A stretch of 64,000 nt of DNA from Acidimicrobiales bacterium (lineage in GTDB: Bacteria > Actinomycetota > Acidimicrobiia > Acidimicrobiales > Acidimicrobilacustridaceae). The position numbers and the translations under genes were made by a program. The stretch covers positions 19,416 through 83,415 of the forward strand of contig JALOLF010000003.1 of assembly GCA_025456085.1 (NCBI GenBank), in the 5' to 3' direction. Positions 33,902-42,843 of this stretch are shown here, piece by piece. The notes below the pieces were generated by a model. It made no database searches. It worked only from the letters and a program-made list of their open reading frames with translations, and was not told the DNA's origin. How positions within the stretch are numbered: the stretch's first letter is position 1; each line of letters begins with the position of its first letter.

Positions 33902-35185
33902 ATGACCGACACACTCGTGCGCCCGGTCGGCGACGATGAACCGGCGCACCAGCCGACCGCCGCGGACCGGTTCGATCTCGGGCCGCCCGGACGGGTCGTG
34001 CTCGCTGCCCTCGCCGCCGGTGCCGGCGTCATCCACCTGGTGATGTTCCCCTCGCATCTGGGCGAGTCGACGGTGGAGGGCCTGGGGTTCGCGCTGGCCG
34101 GCTGGGTCCAGGTCGCCCTGGCCGTCGGTCTCCTGCTGCGCCCCGCGCGTCGGCTGCTCGCGCTGGGCGCCACGGCGACTGCGGCCCTGCTCGTCGTCTG
34201 GGCCGTGAGCCGCACCGTCGGCTTGCCGTTCGGCGCCCACGCCGGCCACCAGGAGTCGGCGTCGCTCGTCGACCTGACCACCGTCGGCCTCGAGGTGGGG
34301 TTCCTGGTGGGGGCCGCCGTGTGGTCGCGCCACCCGCGCCTGGGCGTCGTCGGCCCCGACCGAGGGCGGCTCCTGGGTGGGGCGACGGCGCTGGCGGTGC
34401 TGGCGGTGACGACCTTCGCGCTGGCGTCGCCCAGCGCCCGGGACCACGCCGCGGGCAGCCACGGCGACCACGGACTCGCCACCGACGGCCACGACCACGG
34501 CGGCGACACCGTCGCCGCGGACGACAACGGGCTGTCGCTGCTCACCAACGGCCACCAGCACGCCACCGGCGAGGAGCCCCTCGACACCGCCACCCGGGCC
34601 GCCCTCACCGGGCAGCTGTCCCAGACGGCGGTCCTGGTCGAGCGCTACCCGACCGCAGCCGACGCCGAGGCCGCCGGCTACCGACGTGCCGGACCCTACG
34701 CCCCCGGACTCGGCGCCCACTACGTGCCGTTCGACGACTACGTCGTCAACACCGACGGGGACATGGACCCCGAGGACCTCGTGGCGCCGATCCTCATCTA
34801 CGACGGCACGACACCGGACGCGCCCATCGCCGGCTACATGTTCACCCACCTGGGCGAGGAGGCTCCGGAGGGCTTCCCCGGGCCCAACGACCACTGGCAC
34901 TTCCACACCAACGTGTGCCTCACGACCTCACCCGACGGCCACGTCGACGCGCCGCTGGGAGCCGACCGCGAGGTGACGAAGGAGCAGTGCGACGCCTACG
35001 GCGGCGAGTTGATCGCCAACACCGGCACCATGGTCCACGTGTGGAGCGTGCCGGGCTACGAGTCGTCGCGGGGCCTTTTCAGCGAGGTCAACCCGGCCCT
35101 GGACTGCGAGGACGGCACCTACTACATGATCCCCATCGAGGAGCTGGGCGACAAGACGACGTTGTGTCGTGCGCAGAAGGGCTGA
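33902..35185 (+). CDS. Membrane protein with His-rich segment and extracytoplasmic C-terminal domain
   Basis: A 427-residue protein of unknown function, ATG preceded by GGGGAG. Four to five predicted membrane helices occupy residues about 28-180. A His-rich stretch follows (DHAAGSHGDHGLATDGHDHG and GHQHATG). The C-terminal 220 residues are probably outside the membrane and contain a dense aromatic/His motif GPNDHWHFHTNVC, plus a second His in TMVHVWSVPG. The His content suggests metal binding, for instance copper or zinc, but no named family was recognised. It stands alone, after a divergent P450 operon and before bipA. Confidence 0.7.
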   Translation: MTDTLVRPVGDDEPAHQPTAADRFDLGPPGRVVLAALAAGAGVIHLVMFPSHLGESTVEGLGFALAGWVQVALAVGLLLRPARRLLALGATATAALLVVWAVSRTVGLPFGAHAGHQESASLVDLTTVGLEVGFLVGAAVWSRHPRLGVVGPDRGRLLGGATALAVLAVTTFALASPSARDHAAGSHGDHGLATDGHDHGGDTVAADDNGLSLLTNGHQHATGEEPLDTATRAALTGQLSQTAVLVERYPTAADAEAAGYRRAGPYAPGLGAHYVPFDDYVVNTDGDMDPEDLVAPILIYDGTTPDAPIAGYMFTHLGEEAPEGFPGPNDHWHFHTNVCLTTSPDGHVDAPLGADREVTKEQCDAYGGELIANTGTMVHVWSVPGYESSRGLFSEVNPALDCEDGTYYMIPIEELGDKTTLCRAQKG

Positions 35186-35222
35186 GGAGCGTGGCGAGTA
35201 GGGGATAGGTGGGTGTCGGCGC

Positions 35223-35228
35223 TAGCCT
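35223..35228 (+). promoter_or_regulatory. Candidate -10 element of the bipA gene (leaderless)
   Basis: TAGCCT lies 9 nt before the GTG at 35238 and no Shine-Dalgarno sequence is seen, consistent with transcription starting at or next to the start codon. No clear -35. Confidence 0.4.
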
Positions 35229-35237
35229 CTTCCCTTC

Positions 35238-37073
35238 GTGCCCACCGACCCGACCGCCCTCCGCAACGTCGCGCTCGTCGCCCACGTCGACCACGGCAAG
35301 ACCACCCTCGTCGACGCCATGCTGCGATCGACGGGGGTGTTCGCCAGCCATGAACTTCTCACCGACCGGGTCATGGACTCCGTCGACCAGGAGCGCGAAC
35401 GCGGCATCACCATCCTCGCCAAGGCGGCGTCCGTGCAGTGGGGCGACGTGCGCATCAACCTCGTGGACACGCCGGGCCACGCCGACTTCGGGGGCGAGGT
35501 CGAGCGGGCCCTGGCCCTCGTCGACGGGGTGCTGCTGCTGGTGGACGCCGCCGAGGGACCGTTGCCCCAGACGCGCTACGTGCTCTCCAAGGCGCTCGAC
35601 GCGGGTCTCCCCGCGGTCGTGGTGTTGAACAAGGTCGATCGGGCCGACGCCCGTCCGGAGGAGGTCCTGCACGAGATCGAGGAGCTGTTCCTGGATCTCG
35701 AGGCTCCCGACGACCTGCTCGACTTCCCCATCGTGTCCGCCGTGGCCCGCGAGGGTCGTGCCGTGATCGGGGTGGGCATGCCCGCACCCGACGCCGACCT
35801 GGCGCCGCTGCTCGACACGGTCGTGGCCCACGTGCCGCCACCGGGCGGAGATCCGGCGGCGCCGCTGCAGGCCCTGGTCACGAACCTCGACGCCTCGGAT
35901 TACCTGGGTCGACTGGCCGTGGGTCGCGTGGTGCAGGGCACGATGCGGCGCGGCGACACGGTGGCGCTGCTCGACGAGGAGACCGCCGAGGGCCAGGCGC
36001 CCCTGAAGCGACGGTTGAGCGGCCTGCTGGGTTTCGAAGGGCTGCGACGGGTGGATGCCGACGAGCGCGGCGCGGGCGACCTGTTCGTGGTGGCGGGCTT
36101 CCCGGAGGTGGAGATCGGCGACACCTTCGCCGACCCGCAGCAGCCCGTACCCCTGGCCCGCCTGAGCGTGGACGAGCCCGTGCTGCGCATGACCTTCGCG
36201 GTGAACACCTCGCCGCTGGCCGGCAAGGACGGGCGCTATCTGACGTCCCGGCACCTGCGTGAGCGCCTCGATCGCGAGGTGCTCGGCAACGTGTCGATCC
36301 GTCTGGCCGACACGGACTCCCCCGACGTGATCGAGGTCGCCGGACGGGGCGAGCTGCAGCTCGCGGTGCTCATCGAGTCGATGCGACGCGAGGGCTACGA
36401 GCTGCAGGTGAGCCGGCCGGAGGTCGTGTTGCGCGAGATCGACGGTCACCGCCACGAGCCCCTCGAGCGAGGGGTGACCGACGTGCCCGACGAGCACGTG
36501 GGCACCGTCACACAGGCGCTGGCACCCCGCAAGGGTCGCGTCGTGGACCTGCGTCCGGGCGATCCGGGTCGCACGGTGATCACCTGGGAGGCGCCGGCGC
36601 GGGGCCTCATCGGGTTCCGGGGTCTGCTGCTCACCCTCACCCGGGGCACCGCCCTGCTGCACACCCACCACGCCGGCTGGGTGCCCTGGGCGGGCGAGCT
36701 GCCCCACCGCCAGGGCGGAGCCATGATCGCCGACCGTTCGGGTCCGGTGACCACCCACGCCCTCGACAACCTGCAGGCTCGTGGCGAGTTCTTCGTGAAA
36801 CCGGGCGACGACGTCTACGAGGGCATGGTCGTCGGGGAGTCCGCCCGGGGCGAGGACATGGTGGTCAACGTCTGCCGGGCCAAGGAGAAGACCAACATCC
36901 GCACCCACTCCCACGACGAGGCCGCCAAGCTGGCCCCGCCCCGGGAGGTCACGCTCGAGACGGCGATCGAGTTCATCGCCGAGGACGAGCTGGTCGAGGT
37001 CACCCCGGCCGCCATCCGGGTGCGCAAGCGCCTGCTGGCCGAGGCCGACCGTCGCCGCCAGCGCAAGCGGTAG
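35238..37073 (+). CDS. typA: Ribosome-associated translational GTPase BipA/TypA
   Basis: Elongation-factor-like GTPase of 611 residues, involved in ribosome assembly and stress adaptation. G1 [12 protein letters not shown] (15-26), switch I RGITI, G3 DTPGHADF and G4 NKVD are intact. The C-terminal half has [20 protein letters not shown] and GRVVDL, with the [24 protein letters not shown] segment and a basic RRRQRKR tail. Length is normal. GTG 35238 gives [20 protein letters not shown]. Followed after 6 nt by convergent genes. Confidence 0.96.
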   Translation: MPTDPTALRNVALVAHVDHGKTTLVDAMLRSTGVFASHELLTDRVMDSVDQERERGITILAKAASVQWGDVRINLVDTPGHADFGGEVERALALVDGVLLLVDAAEGPLPQTRYVLSKALDAGLPAVVVLNKVDRADARPEEVLHEIEELFLDLEAPDDLLDFPIVSAVAREGRAVIGVGMPAPDADLAPLLDTVVAHVPPPGGDPAAPLQALVTNLDASDYLGRLAVGRVVQGTMRRGDTVALLDEETAEGQAPLKRRLSGLLGFEGLRRVDADERGAGDLFVVAGFPEVEIGDTFADPQQPVPLARLSVDEPVLRMTFAVNTSPLAGKDGRYLTSRHLRERLDREVLGNVSIRLADTDSPDVIEVAGRGELQLAVLIESMRREGYELQVSRPEVVLREIDGHRHEPLERGVTDVPDEHVGTVTQALAPRKGRVVDLRPGDPGRTVITWEAPARGLIGFRGLLLTLTRGTALLHTHHAGWVPWAGELPHRQGGAMIADRSGPVTTHALDNLQARGEFFVKPGDDVYEGMVVGESARGEDMVVNVCRAKEKTNIRTHSHDEAAKLAPPREVTLETAIEFIAEDELVEVTPAAIRVRKRLLAEADRRRQRKR

Positions 37074-37079
37074 GGACGG

Positions 37080-37346
37080 CTACTCGACCTGGAGCTGGGT
37101 CATGAGCTCGGCCTTGCGCTCCTCGAAGGTGTCGAAGTCGACCACGCCGTCGTCGAAGTCCTGGTGGAGCTTCGCCAGCTGCGCGAGCACGGCGCCCTGG
37201 TCGCCGGCGGGTGTGGTCGTGGTCTCGTCGTCGCCGCCGCTCTCGTCGGCGGTGCGGTCCTGTCGCTTCTCGCGCTTGGCCGCAGCTCGCGCCTTCTTGG
37301 CGCGGTCGCGTTCACGCTTGTCGAAGCCGGTGCGCCTCGTTGCCAT
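37080..37346 (-). CDS. Small charged protein with SHOCT-like C-terminus
   Basis: An 88-residue protein. The first 35 residues are strongly basic (RRTGFDKRERDRAKKARAAA), followed by an acidic and Thr-rich linker. The C-terminus QLAKLHQDFDDGVVDFDTFE resembles SHOCT modules, short helical hairpins often at protein ends. AAAGGAG precedes ATG 37346. Possibly nucleic-acid or membrane associated, but no function can be assigned. It follows the cold shock gene on the same strand. Confidence 0.7.
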   Translation of the reverse strand: MATRRTGFDKRERDRAKKARAAAKREKRQDRTADESGGDDETTTTPAGDQGAVLAQLAKLHQDFDDGVVDFDTFEERKAELMTQLQVE

Positions 37347-37365
37347 CGTGGCTCCTTTCCGGACG

Positions 37366-37406
37366 CTGGCGACCACCCGGCGGTCGGGCGGTCGTTCGGC
37401 CGAACG
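37366..37406 (-). terminator. GC-rich hairpins between cold shock and SHOCT-like genes
   Basis: CGTTCGGCCGAACG (37393-37406) is a perfect 14-bp palindrome nine bases past the cold shock stop codon. A second stem, CGACC...GGTCG around 37370-37394, follows. No T tract. They could end or attenuate transcription from the cold shock promoter. Confidence 0.4.
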
Positions 37407-37414
37407 GAGCGTCG

Positions 37415-37615
37415 TCAGGCGGGACGGACGTTCTGGGCCTCGTCGCCCTTGCGGCCCTGGCCCACGTCGAACACGACCTTCTGGCCCGCCTCCAGGGAAC
37501 GGTAGCCCTGACCCTCGATGTTGGAGTAGTGCACGAACACGTCGGGGCCGTCTTCCCGGGAGATGAACCCGTAGCCCTTCTCCGCGTTGAAGAACTTCAC
37601 GATGCCTTCGGCCAT
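37415..37615 (-). CDS. Cold shock protein, CspA family
   Basis: OB-fold single-stranded nucleic acid binder of 66 residues, ATG 37615. RNP1-like [11 protein letters not shown] and RNP2-like [11 protein letters not shown] are present and give the aromatic binding platform. [12 protein letters not shown] is the classic N-terminus. Longer readings upstream are rejected because homologues begin here. The 5' leader holds a perfect inverted repeat around the likely -10 box (37670-37689). Confidence 0.95.
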   Translation of the reverse strand: MAEGIVKFFNAEKGYGFISREDGPDVFVHYSNIEGQGYRSLEAGQKVVFDVGQGRKGDEAQNVRPA

Positions 37616-37669
37616 GGCAGCCTGCCTTCGGATCTCGCGAGCAAGCCTGGATGACCACTCGACGTCGTT

Positions 37670-37689
37670 CGCTCGGAGTCTACCGAGCG
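37670..37689 (-). promoter_or_regulatory. Inverted repeat with the cold-shock -10 box in its loop
   Basis: CGCTCGG (37670-37676) and CCGAGCG (37683-37689) are perfect complements. The 6 bases between them read TAGACT on the minus strand, matching a -10 hexamer about 62 bp before the cold shock ATG. It could be a cruciform-prone promoter, a repressor site centred on the -10, or a terminator hairpin for the glucosidase gene. Confidence 0.5.
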
Positions 37690-37727
37690 ACGGCGGCATC
37701 GGGCAGGTCCGTCGCCCACGGTTCCGC

Positions 37728-40409
37728 TCACGCGGTGCCGCGTCGAGCCAGGCTGACGACCAGATCGGCCACCAGGGCCGTCCACCCCGTCTGGTGCGAG
37801 GCGCCGAGTCCCTCGCCGGTGTCGCCGTGGAAGAACTCGTGGAACCAGATGAGGTCCGCGCAGGCCGGATCGTCGGGGAAGACCCGCGACCCGCCCTCGC
37901 AGGGGCGCAGGCCGTCCTCGCCGGGCACGAAGAGCGAGACGAGTCGCCTCGAGAGGTCGTCGGCCACCGCGTCGAGCCCCACCTTGCGGCCGGAGCCGAA
38001 CGGGTAGCGGACCTCCAGCCCCTCACCGAGGAATCGGGCCAGCCGCCGGATCGACTCGATCACGAGGAAGTTCACCGGGAACCAGACCGGCCCGCGCCAG
38101 TTGGAGTTCCCGCCGAACAGGCGTGAGGTGGATTCGCCAGGGGCGTAGCTCACCTCGGAGCTGACCGGCCCGAGCTGCACCGTCACCGGGTGCTCGAGGT
38201 GCCAGCGCGACAGCGAGCGCAGACCGTGCGGGGACAGGAATCGCTCCTCGTCGAACAGCCGCCGGCCCACCATCCGGATCTGGTCGATGCCCCCGAGGGA
38301 GATCACGACCCGGCTGCCCGCCTCGTCGTCGATCCGGGCCACGGTGGACGCGTACTCGGGGTAGTGCTCGAAGAAGGAACGGGCCCGCCGGTGGAACTCT
38401 CCCAACTGGGTGAGCTCGTCGGCCGATTCGGTGGCCAGGGCGAACAGCGGGATCACGCCCACCATCGAGCGGACCCGCAACGGCTGCGTGGTGCCGTCGG
38501 GGAGCCTCGCCAGGTCGTAGTAGAAGCCGTCGTCGTCGTCCCACAGGCCGCGGTCGTTCATGGCCCGCGAGATGAGGGCGAAGTGCTCGAGGAACTTGAC
38601 CGCCATGTCCTCGTAGGCGCGGTCGTGCCGGGCGAGGACCAGCGCCACGTCGAGCATGTCGAGGCAGTACTTGGCCATCCACGCGGTGCCGTCGGACTGC
38701 TCGATCCATGCACCCTCGGGGAGGGGCTGGGAGCGGTTGAACGGACCGATGTTGTCGAGGCCGAGGAAGCCCCCCTCGAACACGTTGTTGCCGTCGGCGT
38801 CCTGGCGGTTGACCCACCAGGTGAAGTTCAACACCAGCTTGTTGAACATGCGGGCGAGGAAGGTGTGGTCACGCCCCCCGTCGATCTCGAACACCCGCAT
38901 CGTCGCCCAGGCCTGCACCGGTGGGTTGACGTCGGAGAAGTTCCACTCGTAGGCGGGCAGCGCCCCGTTGGCGTGCTGGTACCACTCGCGGGTCAGCAGG
39001 AGGAGCTGGTCCTTGGCGAGCTCCGGGTCGACGTGGGCCAGCGCCACGCAGTGGAAGGCGAGGTCCCAGGAGGCGAACCACGGGTACTCCCACTTGTCGG
39101 GCATGACGATGACGTCGTTGGCCTTGACGTGGGTCCACTCCCCGTTGCGGATCTCGCCGCGGCCGGGTGGTGGCGGCACGCGGTCGGGATCGCCGTCGAG
39201 CCACGCCTGCACGTCGTAGCGGTAGAACTGCTGGCTCCACAGCAGGCCGGCGAAGGCCTGGCGGGCCACGAGGCGATCGGCCGGTGGTGCCGTCGGAGGG
39301 ATGACCGTGGCGTAGAACTCGTCGGCTTCGGCGCGTCGGTCCGCCATGGCGGCCTCGAACGACGCGCCCAGGTCGGGGGCGGTGGTGGCGGCGAGCGGGC
39401 CGCGCACCTCGGGTCCGGCGACGTACTCGGCGACGCGCTGCAGGCGCACCCGGACCTCGACCACCTCGTCGGGGTCGGCCTCCAGACGGTGCCACCACGA
39501 GGCCTTCGTCCCCACCCCGTCGGGGTTCACGGTCGGCGCGCCAGCGACGACGTGATCGTTGATGCCGTCCTTGGGGAAGGGGGTGGCGTTGGGCGAGCCG
39601 TAGAGGCGCTCGGTGTTGGTCTCGTTCTCGCAGAACAGCCGGTCGGCCGGTCCGCCGGGGCCCGACGACGCCGCCACCCAGCGCCCGAGCCGGTAGTGGT
39701 CCACCGCGATCGCCGTGGGATCCGACGCGGCTCGCAGCTCCGACCGCGGGTACTCGGCGTTCCAGCCCCACACGTTGCGCACCCACCACGTCGGCAGGAG
39801 GTGCAACGTGGCGCGCTCGGTGCTCGTGTTGCGGGCCCGGATGCGCATGCACAGGTCGTGGCTGTCGGCCTTGGCGTAGTCCACCGTCACGGCCCAGTAG
39901 CCCTGCTCGAACACGCCGGTGTCGACGAGCTCGTACTCCCGCTGGTCCTGGCCGCGTCGGGCGTTCTCGGCCACGAGGTCGGCGTAGGGGTACGTGTCTA
40001 AGGGGTAGTGGTAGCGCCACGACAGCCAGGAGTGCGTGGGCGTGGCGTCGACGTACCACCAGTACTCCTTGGCGTCCTCGCCGTGGTTGCCCTCGCTGTT
40101 GGTGAGACCGAACAGCCGCTCCTTGAGGATGGGGTCCTGCCCGTTCCACAGCGCCAGGCCCAGGCACATCCCCTGGCGGCGGTCGCACACCGAGGCGAGG
40201 CCGTCCTCGCCCCAGCGGTAGGCGTGGGAACGGGCCATGTCGTGGGTGACGTTGTTCCAGGCGTCGCCGTCGGCGCTGTAGTCCTCGCGGACGCTGCCCC
40301 AGGCCCGCTCCGACACGAAGGGCCCCCAGTCCCGCCAGCCGGGGAAGTCGAGGGTGTCGGAGGACGCGAGCCGCGCGTGCTCGCTGGTGCGGTGTGGATC
40401 GGTGCTCAC
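37728..40409 (-). CDS. Large glucosidase, GH63/MGH1-like
   Basis: A cytoplasmic (no signal peptide) (alpha/alpha)6-barrel glycosidase, 893 residues, GTG start. Family landmarks are [20 protein letters not shown], where the Asp is the likely general acid; [39 protein letters not shown]; and the C-terminal [18 protein letters not shown]. Such proteins hydrolyse alpha-glucosides including mannosylglycerate or glucosylglycerate relatives, but the substrate is not clear. The gene starts at 40409, 80 bp from the divergent carboxypeptidase; both have leaderless-type promoters. Confidence 0.88.
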   Translation of the reverse strand: MSTDPHRTSEHARLASSDTLDFPGWRDWGPFVSERAWGSVREDYSADGDAWNNVTHDMARSHAYRWGEDGLASVCDRRQGMCLGLALWNGQDPILKERLFGLTNSEGNHGEDAKEYWWYVDATPTHSWLSWRYHYPLDTYPYADLVAENARRGQDQREYELVDTGVFEQGYWAVTVDYAKADSHDLCMRIRARNTSTERATLHLLPTWWVRNVWGWNAEYPRSELRAASDPTAIAVDHYRLGRWVAASSGPGGPADRLFCENETNTERLYGSPNATPFPKDGINDHVVAGAPTVNPDGVGTKASWWHRLEADPDEVVEVRVRLQRVAEYVAGPEVRGPLAATTAPDLGASFEAAMADRRAEADEFYATVIPPTAPPADRLVARQAFAGLLWSQQFYRYDVQAWLDGDPDRVPPPPGRGEIRNGEWTHVKANDVIVMPDKWEYPWFASWDLAFHCVALAHVDPELAKDQLLLLTREWYQHANGALPAYEWNFSDVNPPVQAWATMRVFEIDGGRDHTFLARMFNKLVLNFTWWVNRQDADGNNVFEGGFLGLDNIGPFNRSQPLPEGAWIEQSDGTAWMAKYCLDMLDVALVLARHDRAYEDMAVKFLEHFALISRAMNDRGLWDDDDGFYYDLARLPDGTTQPLRVRSMVGVIPLFALATESADELTQLGEFHRRARSFFEHYPEYASTVARIDDEAGSRVVISLGGIDQIRMVGRRLFDEERFLSPHGLRSLSRWHLEHPVTVQLGPVSSEVSYAPGESTSRLFGGNSNWRGPVWFPVNFLVIESIRRLARFLGEGLEVRYPFGSGRKVGLDAVADDLSRRLVSLFVPGEDGLRPCEGGSRVFPDDPACADLIWFHEFFHGDTGEGLGASHQTGWTALVADLVVSLARRGTA

Positions 40410-40416
40410 GGTGCGA

Positions 40417-40422
40417 TGTCTA
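40417..40422 (-). promoter_or_regulatory. -10 element of the glucosidase gene, leaderless type
   Basis: TAGACA on the minus strand lies exactly 7 nt before the GTG at 40409; no ribosome site lies between. This mirrors the -10 of the divergent carboxypeptidase gene. No -35 match. Confidence 0.5.
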
Positions 40423-40476
40423 GCGGACTCGGCCGCGGGCCGTCGGCTGCGCTCCGGAGCTGGCCCGTCGGGTCCC

Positions 40477-40482
40477 TAGACT
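40477..40482 (+). promoter_or_regulatory. -10 element of the carboxypeptidase gene, leaderless type
   Basis: TAGACT lies exactly 7 nt before ATG 40490. With no leader, translation would start on the 5' end of the mRNA. The hexamer is shared with the cold shock promoter. Confidence 0.5.
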
Positions 40483-40489
40483 CGCCGGG

Positions 40490-42010
40490 ATGAGCACCGA
40501 GCCCACCGATCCGACGCAGGCCTTCCTCGACCGATGGGCCGACATCGCGGCGCTCGAGCGGGCCAGCGCGGTGCTCGGCTGGGACCAGGAGACGTGCATG
40601 CCCCCGGCCGGGCAGGCGTCCCGTGGCCGCACGCTGTCGGCGCTGGCCGGACTGCACCACGAGAAGCTCACGGATCCGTCGCTCGCCGAGCTGGTCGAGC
40701 AGGCGGGCGCGGTGGCCGAGCGCGGCTCGGCGGCCCACGCTCAGGTCCGAGAGGCCCAGCGCTGCATCAGGCGGGCCACCGCCGTGCCCGGCGAGCTCGC
40801 CCGCCGGGTGGCCGAGACCCAGAGCCGGTCGCTCGCGTCGTGGCAGCAGGCCCGCCGTGACGACGACTTCTCGGTCTTCGCGCCGGACCTCACCGAGATG
40901 GTGTCGCTGACCCGCGAGGTCGCCGACGCCCTCGTGGCGGCGGGTGTGGCGGCACGGCCCTACGACGCGCTGCTCGACGACTACGAGCCCGGCATGACCG
41001 AGCAGGACGTGGCGCCCGTGCTGGCCTCGCTCCGTGACCGGCTGAGCCCCCTGGTGCAGGCCGTGGCCGACAGCGGGGTGGTGGTCGACGAGGGCGTCGC
41101 CCACGGGACCTTCCCCGGGCCGGCGCAGGAGGCCTTCGCCCGTGAGGTGGCGGTGGCGCTGGGCTACGACTTCGCGGCCGGTCGCCTCGACGAGTCGGCC
41201 CACCCCTTCTCCACCGGCTTCGGCCCGGGCGACGTGCGCATCACCTGGCGCTGGCTCGACGACGACTTCCGCTCCGGCCTCTTCGGTGTCATGCACGAGA
41301 CCGGTCACGCCCTGTACGAGCAGGGCCTGCCTGCGGCGTGGGACGGCACCCCCATCGGCGGGGCGGTCTCACTCGGTGTCCACGAGTCGCAGTCGCGCCT
41401 GTTCGAGAACCTGGTCGGTCGCAGCCGTGGGTTCTGGGAGTGGGCGCTGCCCCGGTTCCACGAGGCGTTCCCCGCCTCGGGCGACGTGAGCCCGGACGCG
41501 CTGTGGCCCGCACTGCACACCACGCGGCCGTCGCTCGTCCGGGTGGAGGCCGACGAGGCCACCTACAACCTGCACATCGTGGCCCGCTTCGAGATCGAGC
41601 GTCGCCTGTTCGCCGGTGACGTCGACGTCCACGAGCTGCCCGAGCTGTGGGACGCCACCTACGACGAGCTGCTCGGCGTCCACGCGCCGACGCCCGCCGA
41701 CGGGGTGTTGCAGGACATCCACTGGTCGATGGGCGCCTTCGGCTACTTCCCGACCTACACCCTGGGCAACCTGCTGTCGGCGCAGCTGTTCGCCGCGGCC
41801 GAGCGCGATCTCGGCCAGCTCGAGCCGCAGTTCGCCCGGGGCGAGTTCGGCCCCCTCCTGGGCTGGCTGCGCACCCACGTGCACGAGCACGCCAGCCGCT
41901 ACCCGGCCCCGGAGCTGATCGAGCGGGCGACCGGCGCGCCGTTGGCCGCCGACGACTGGCTCGCCTACATCACGCGGACGGTGGCCGACGTCTACGGCGT
42001 CACCGTGTGA
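40490..42010 (+). CDS. Metallocarboxypeptidase, M32 family
   Basis: Zinc carboxypeptidase of the thermostable Taq-type, 506 residues. The metal site is HETGH at 269-273 within VMHETGHALYE. Following conserved blocks are HESQSRLFENLVGRS (third ligand Glu) and DIHWSMGAFGYFPTYTLGN. It releases C-terminal residues from peptides in the cytoplasm. Full length. Leaderless-type promoter at 40477-40482. Confidence 0.93.
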   Translation: MSTEPTDPTQAFLDRWADIAALERASAVLGWDQETCMPPAGQASRGRTLSALAGLHHEKLTDPSLAELVEQAGAVAERGSAAHAQVREAQRCIRRATAVPGELARRVAETQSRSLASWQQARRDDDFSVFAPDLTEMVSLTREVADALVAAGVAARPYDALLDDYEPGMTEQDVAPVLASLRDRLSPLVQAVADSGVVVDEGVAHGTFPGPAQEAFAREVAVALGYDFAAGRLDESAHPFSTGFGPGDVRITWRWLDDDFRSGLFGVMHETGHALYEQGLPAAWDGTPIGGAVSLGVHESQSRLFENLVGRSRGFWEWALPRFHEAFPASGDVSPDALWPALHTTRPSLVRVEADEATYNLHIVARFEIERRLFAGDVDVHELPELWDATYDELLGVHAPTPADGVLQDIHWSMGAFGYFPTYTLGNLLSAQLFAAAERDLGQLEPQFARGEFGPLLGWLRTHVHEHASRYPAPELIERATGAPLAADDWLAYITRTVADVYGVTV

Positions 42011-42032
42011 GCCCCCGAGGAGTCGTACGCCC

Positions 42033-42770
42033 ATGATCCACCGCTTCCTGCGCGCTGTTGCGCTCGCCACGGTCCCCGCGGCGCTCTGGGCGAGCGCCGC
42101 CGCGGCCCACGTGAACGCCTCCGGCGACCAGCAGCCCGACGGGGTCACCTCCGTCACGTTCAGCTTCTCCCACGGGTGCGCCGGGTCCCCGACCACGGCG
42201 CTGCGCATCCAGCTCCCCGACAACGCCACCGACGCCGAGCCGGGCGCCGGTGAGCCGGGGTGGACCGCCGAGATCACCGACGGGGTGCTCACGTGGTCCG
42301 GCGGCAGCATCCCCGACGAGACGAAGGCCTCGTTCTCGGCCGTGCTGACCCTCTCCGGCGCCGCGGGTGACGTCGTGTACTTCCCGACGATCCAGGTGTG
42401 CGAACAGGGCCAGGAGGACTGGATCGACCGCAGCGACGACCCCGGGGCCGACCAGGCCGCGCCGCGCATCACCCTGACGCAGACCGTCGAACCTCCCTCC
42501 ACCACGACGACGGTCGCCACCACCTCGACGACCTCCTCGACCACCTCGCGGCCGGACTCGTCGCCGAGCGAGGCGTCGTCCTCGACGGCACCGCCCACGG
42601 CTGCGTCCACCACGGCGTCCGATCCGGACGACGAGGGCGTCCCGACCCTGCTCGTGATCGGCCTCGCCGTGGTGGCGGTGGCCGTCGTGGCCGGTGGGGT
42701 GGTCATGGCCCGGCGTCGACCGGGCGGTGGTGACGTCGGACCCCCACGGTCGGGTCCGGTCCCGCCCTGA
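42033..42770 (+). CDS. YcnI-like DUF1775 copper-associated membrane protein
   Basis: Exported protein, 245 residues. Signal peptide ends AAAA|HVNASGD, which leaves His26 as the mature N-terminus, the copper-binding residue of YcnI-domain proteins. The domain runs to about residue 145, with FSFSHGCAGSPTTALRIQLP as its copper-site-adjacent block. A Thr/Ser-rich wall-spanning linker leads to a C-terminal membrane helix (LLVIGLAVVAVAVVAGGVVM) with basic tail. AGGAG precedes ATG 42033. Expected to hold Cu(II) outside the membrane; no copper pump gene is adjacent. Confidence 0.88.
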   Translation: MIHRFLRAVALATVPAALWASAAAAHVNASGDQQPDGVTSVTFSFSHGCAGSPTTALRIQLPDNATDAEPGAGEPGWTAEITDGVLTWSGGSIPDETKASFSAVLTLSGAAGDVVYFPTIQVCEQGQEDWIDRSDDPGADQAAPRITLTQTVEPPSTTTTVATTSTTSSTTSRPDSSPSEASSSTAPPTAASTTASDPDDEGVPTLLVIGLAVVAVAVVAGGVVMARRRPGGGDVGPPRSGPVPP

Positions 42771-42799
42771 CGCCGGTCCGCCCCGGTCCGCGTCACTGG

Positions 42800-42805
42800 T
42801 AGCGT
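42800..42805 (+). promoter_or_regulatory. Possible -10 of the 42844 gene
   Basis: TAGCGT lies 38 bp before GTG 42844, leaving a short leader with GGGGGAGG as ribosome site. The same hexamer serves the reductase gene at 58776. Confidence 0.35.
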
Positions 42806-42843
42806 CGTCGTCCTGACGGGCCATCAGATCCGGGGGAGGCCAC

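Noticed and set aside
37080..37658. Single long frame spanning the SHOCT-like gene and the cold shock gene
   Set aside because: The cold shock protein is in another frame with perfect motifs, and the SHOCT-like gene has its own ribosome site; the longer frame only joins antisense-like shadow sequence.
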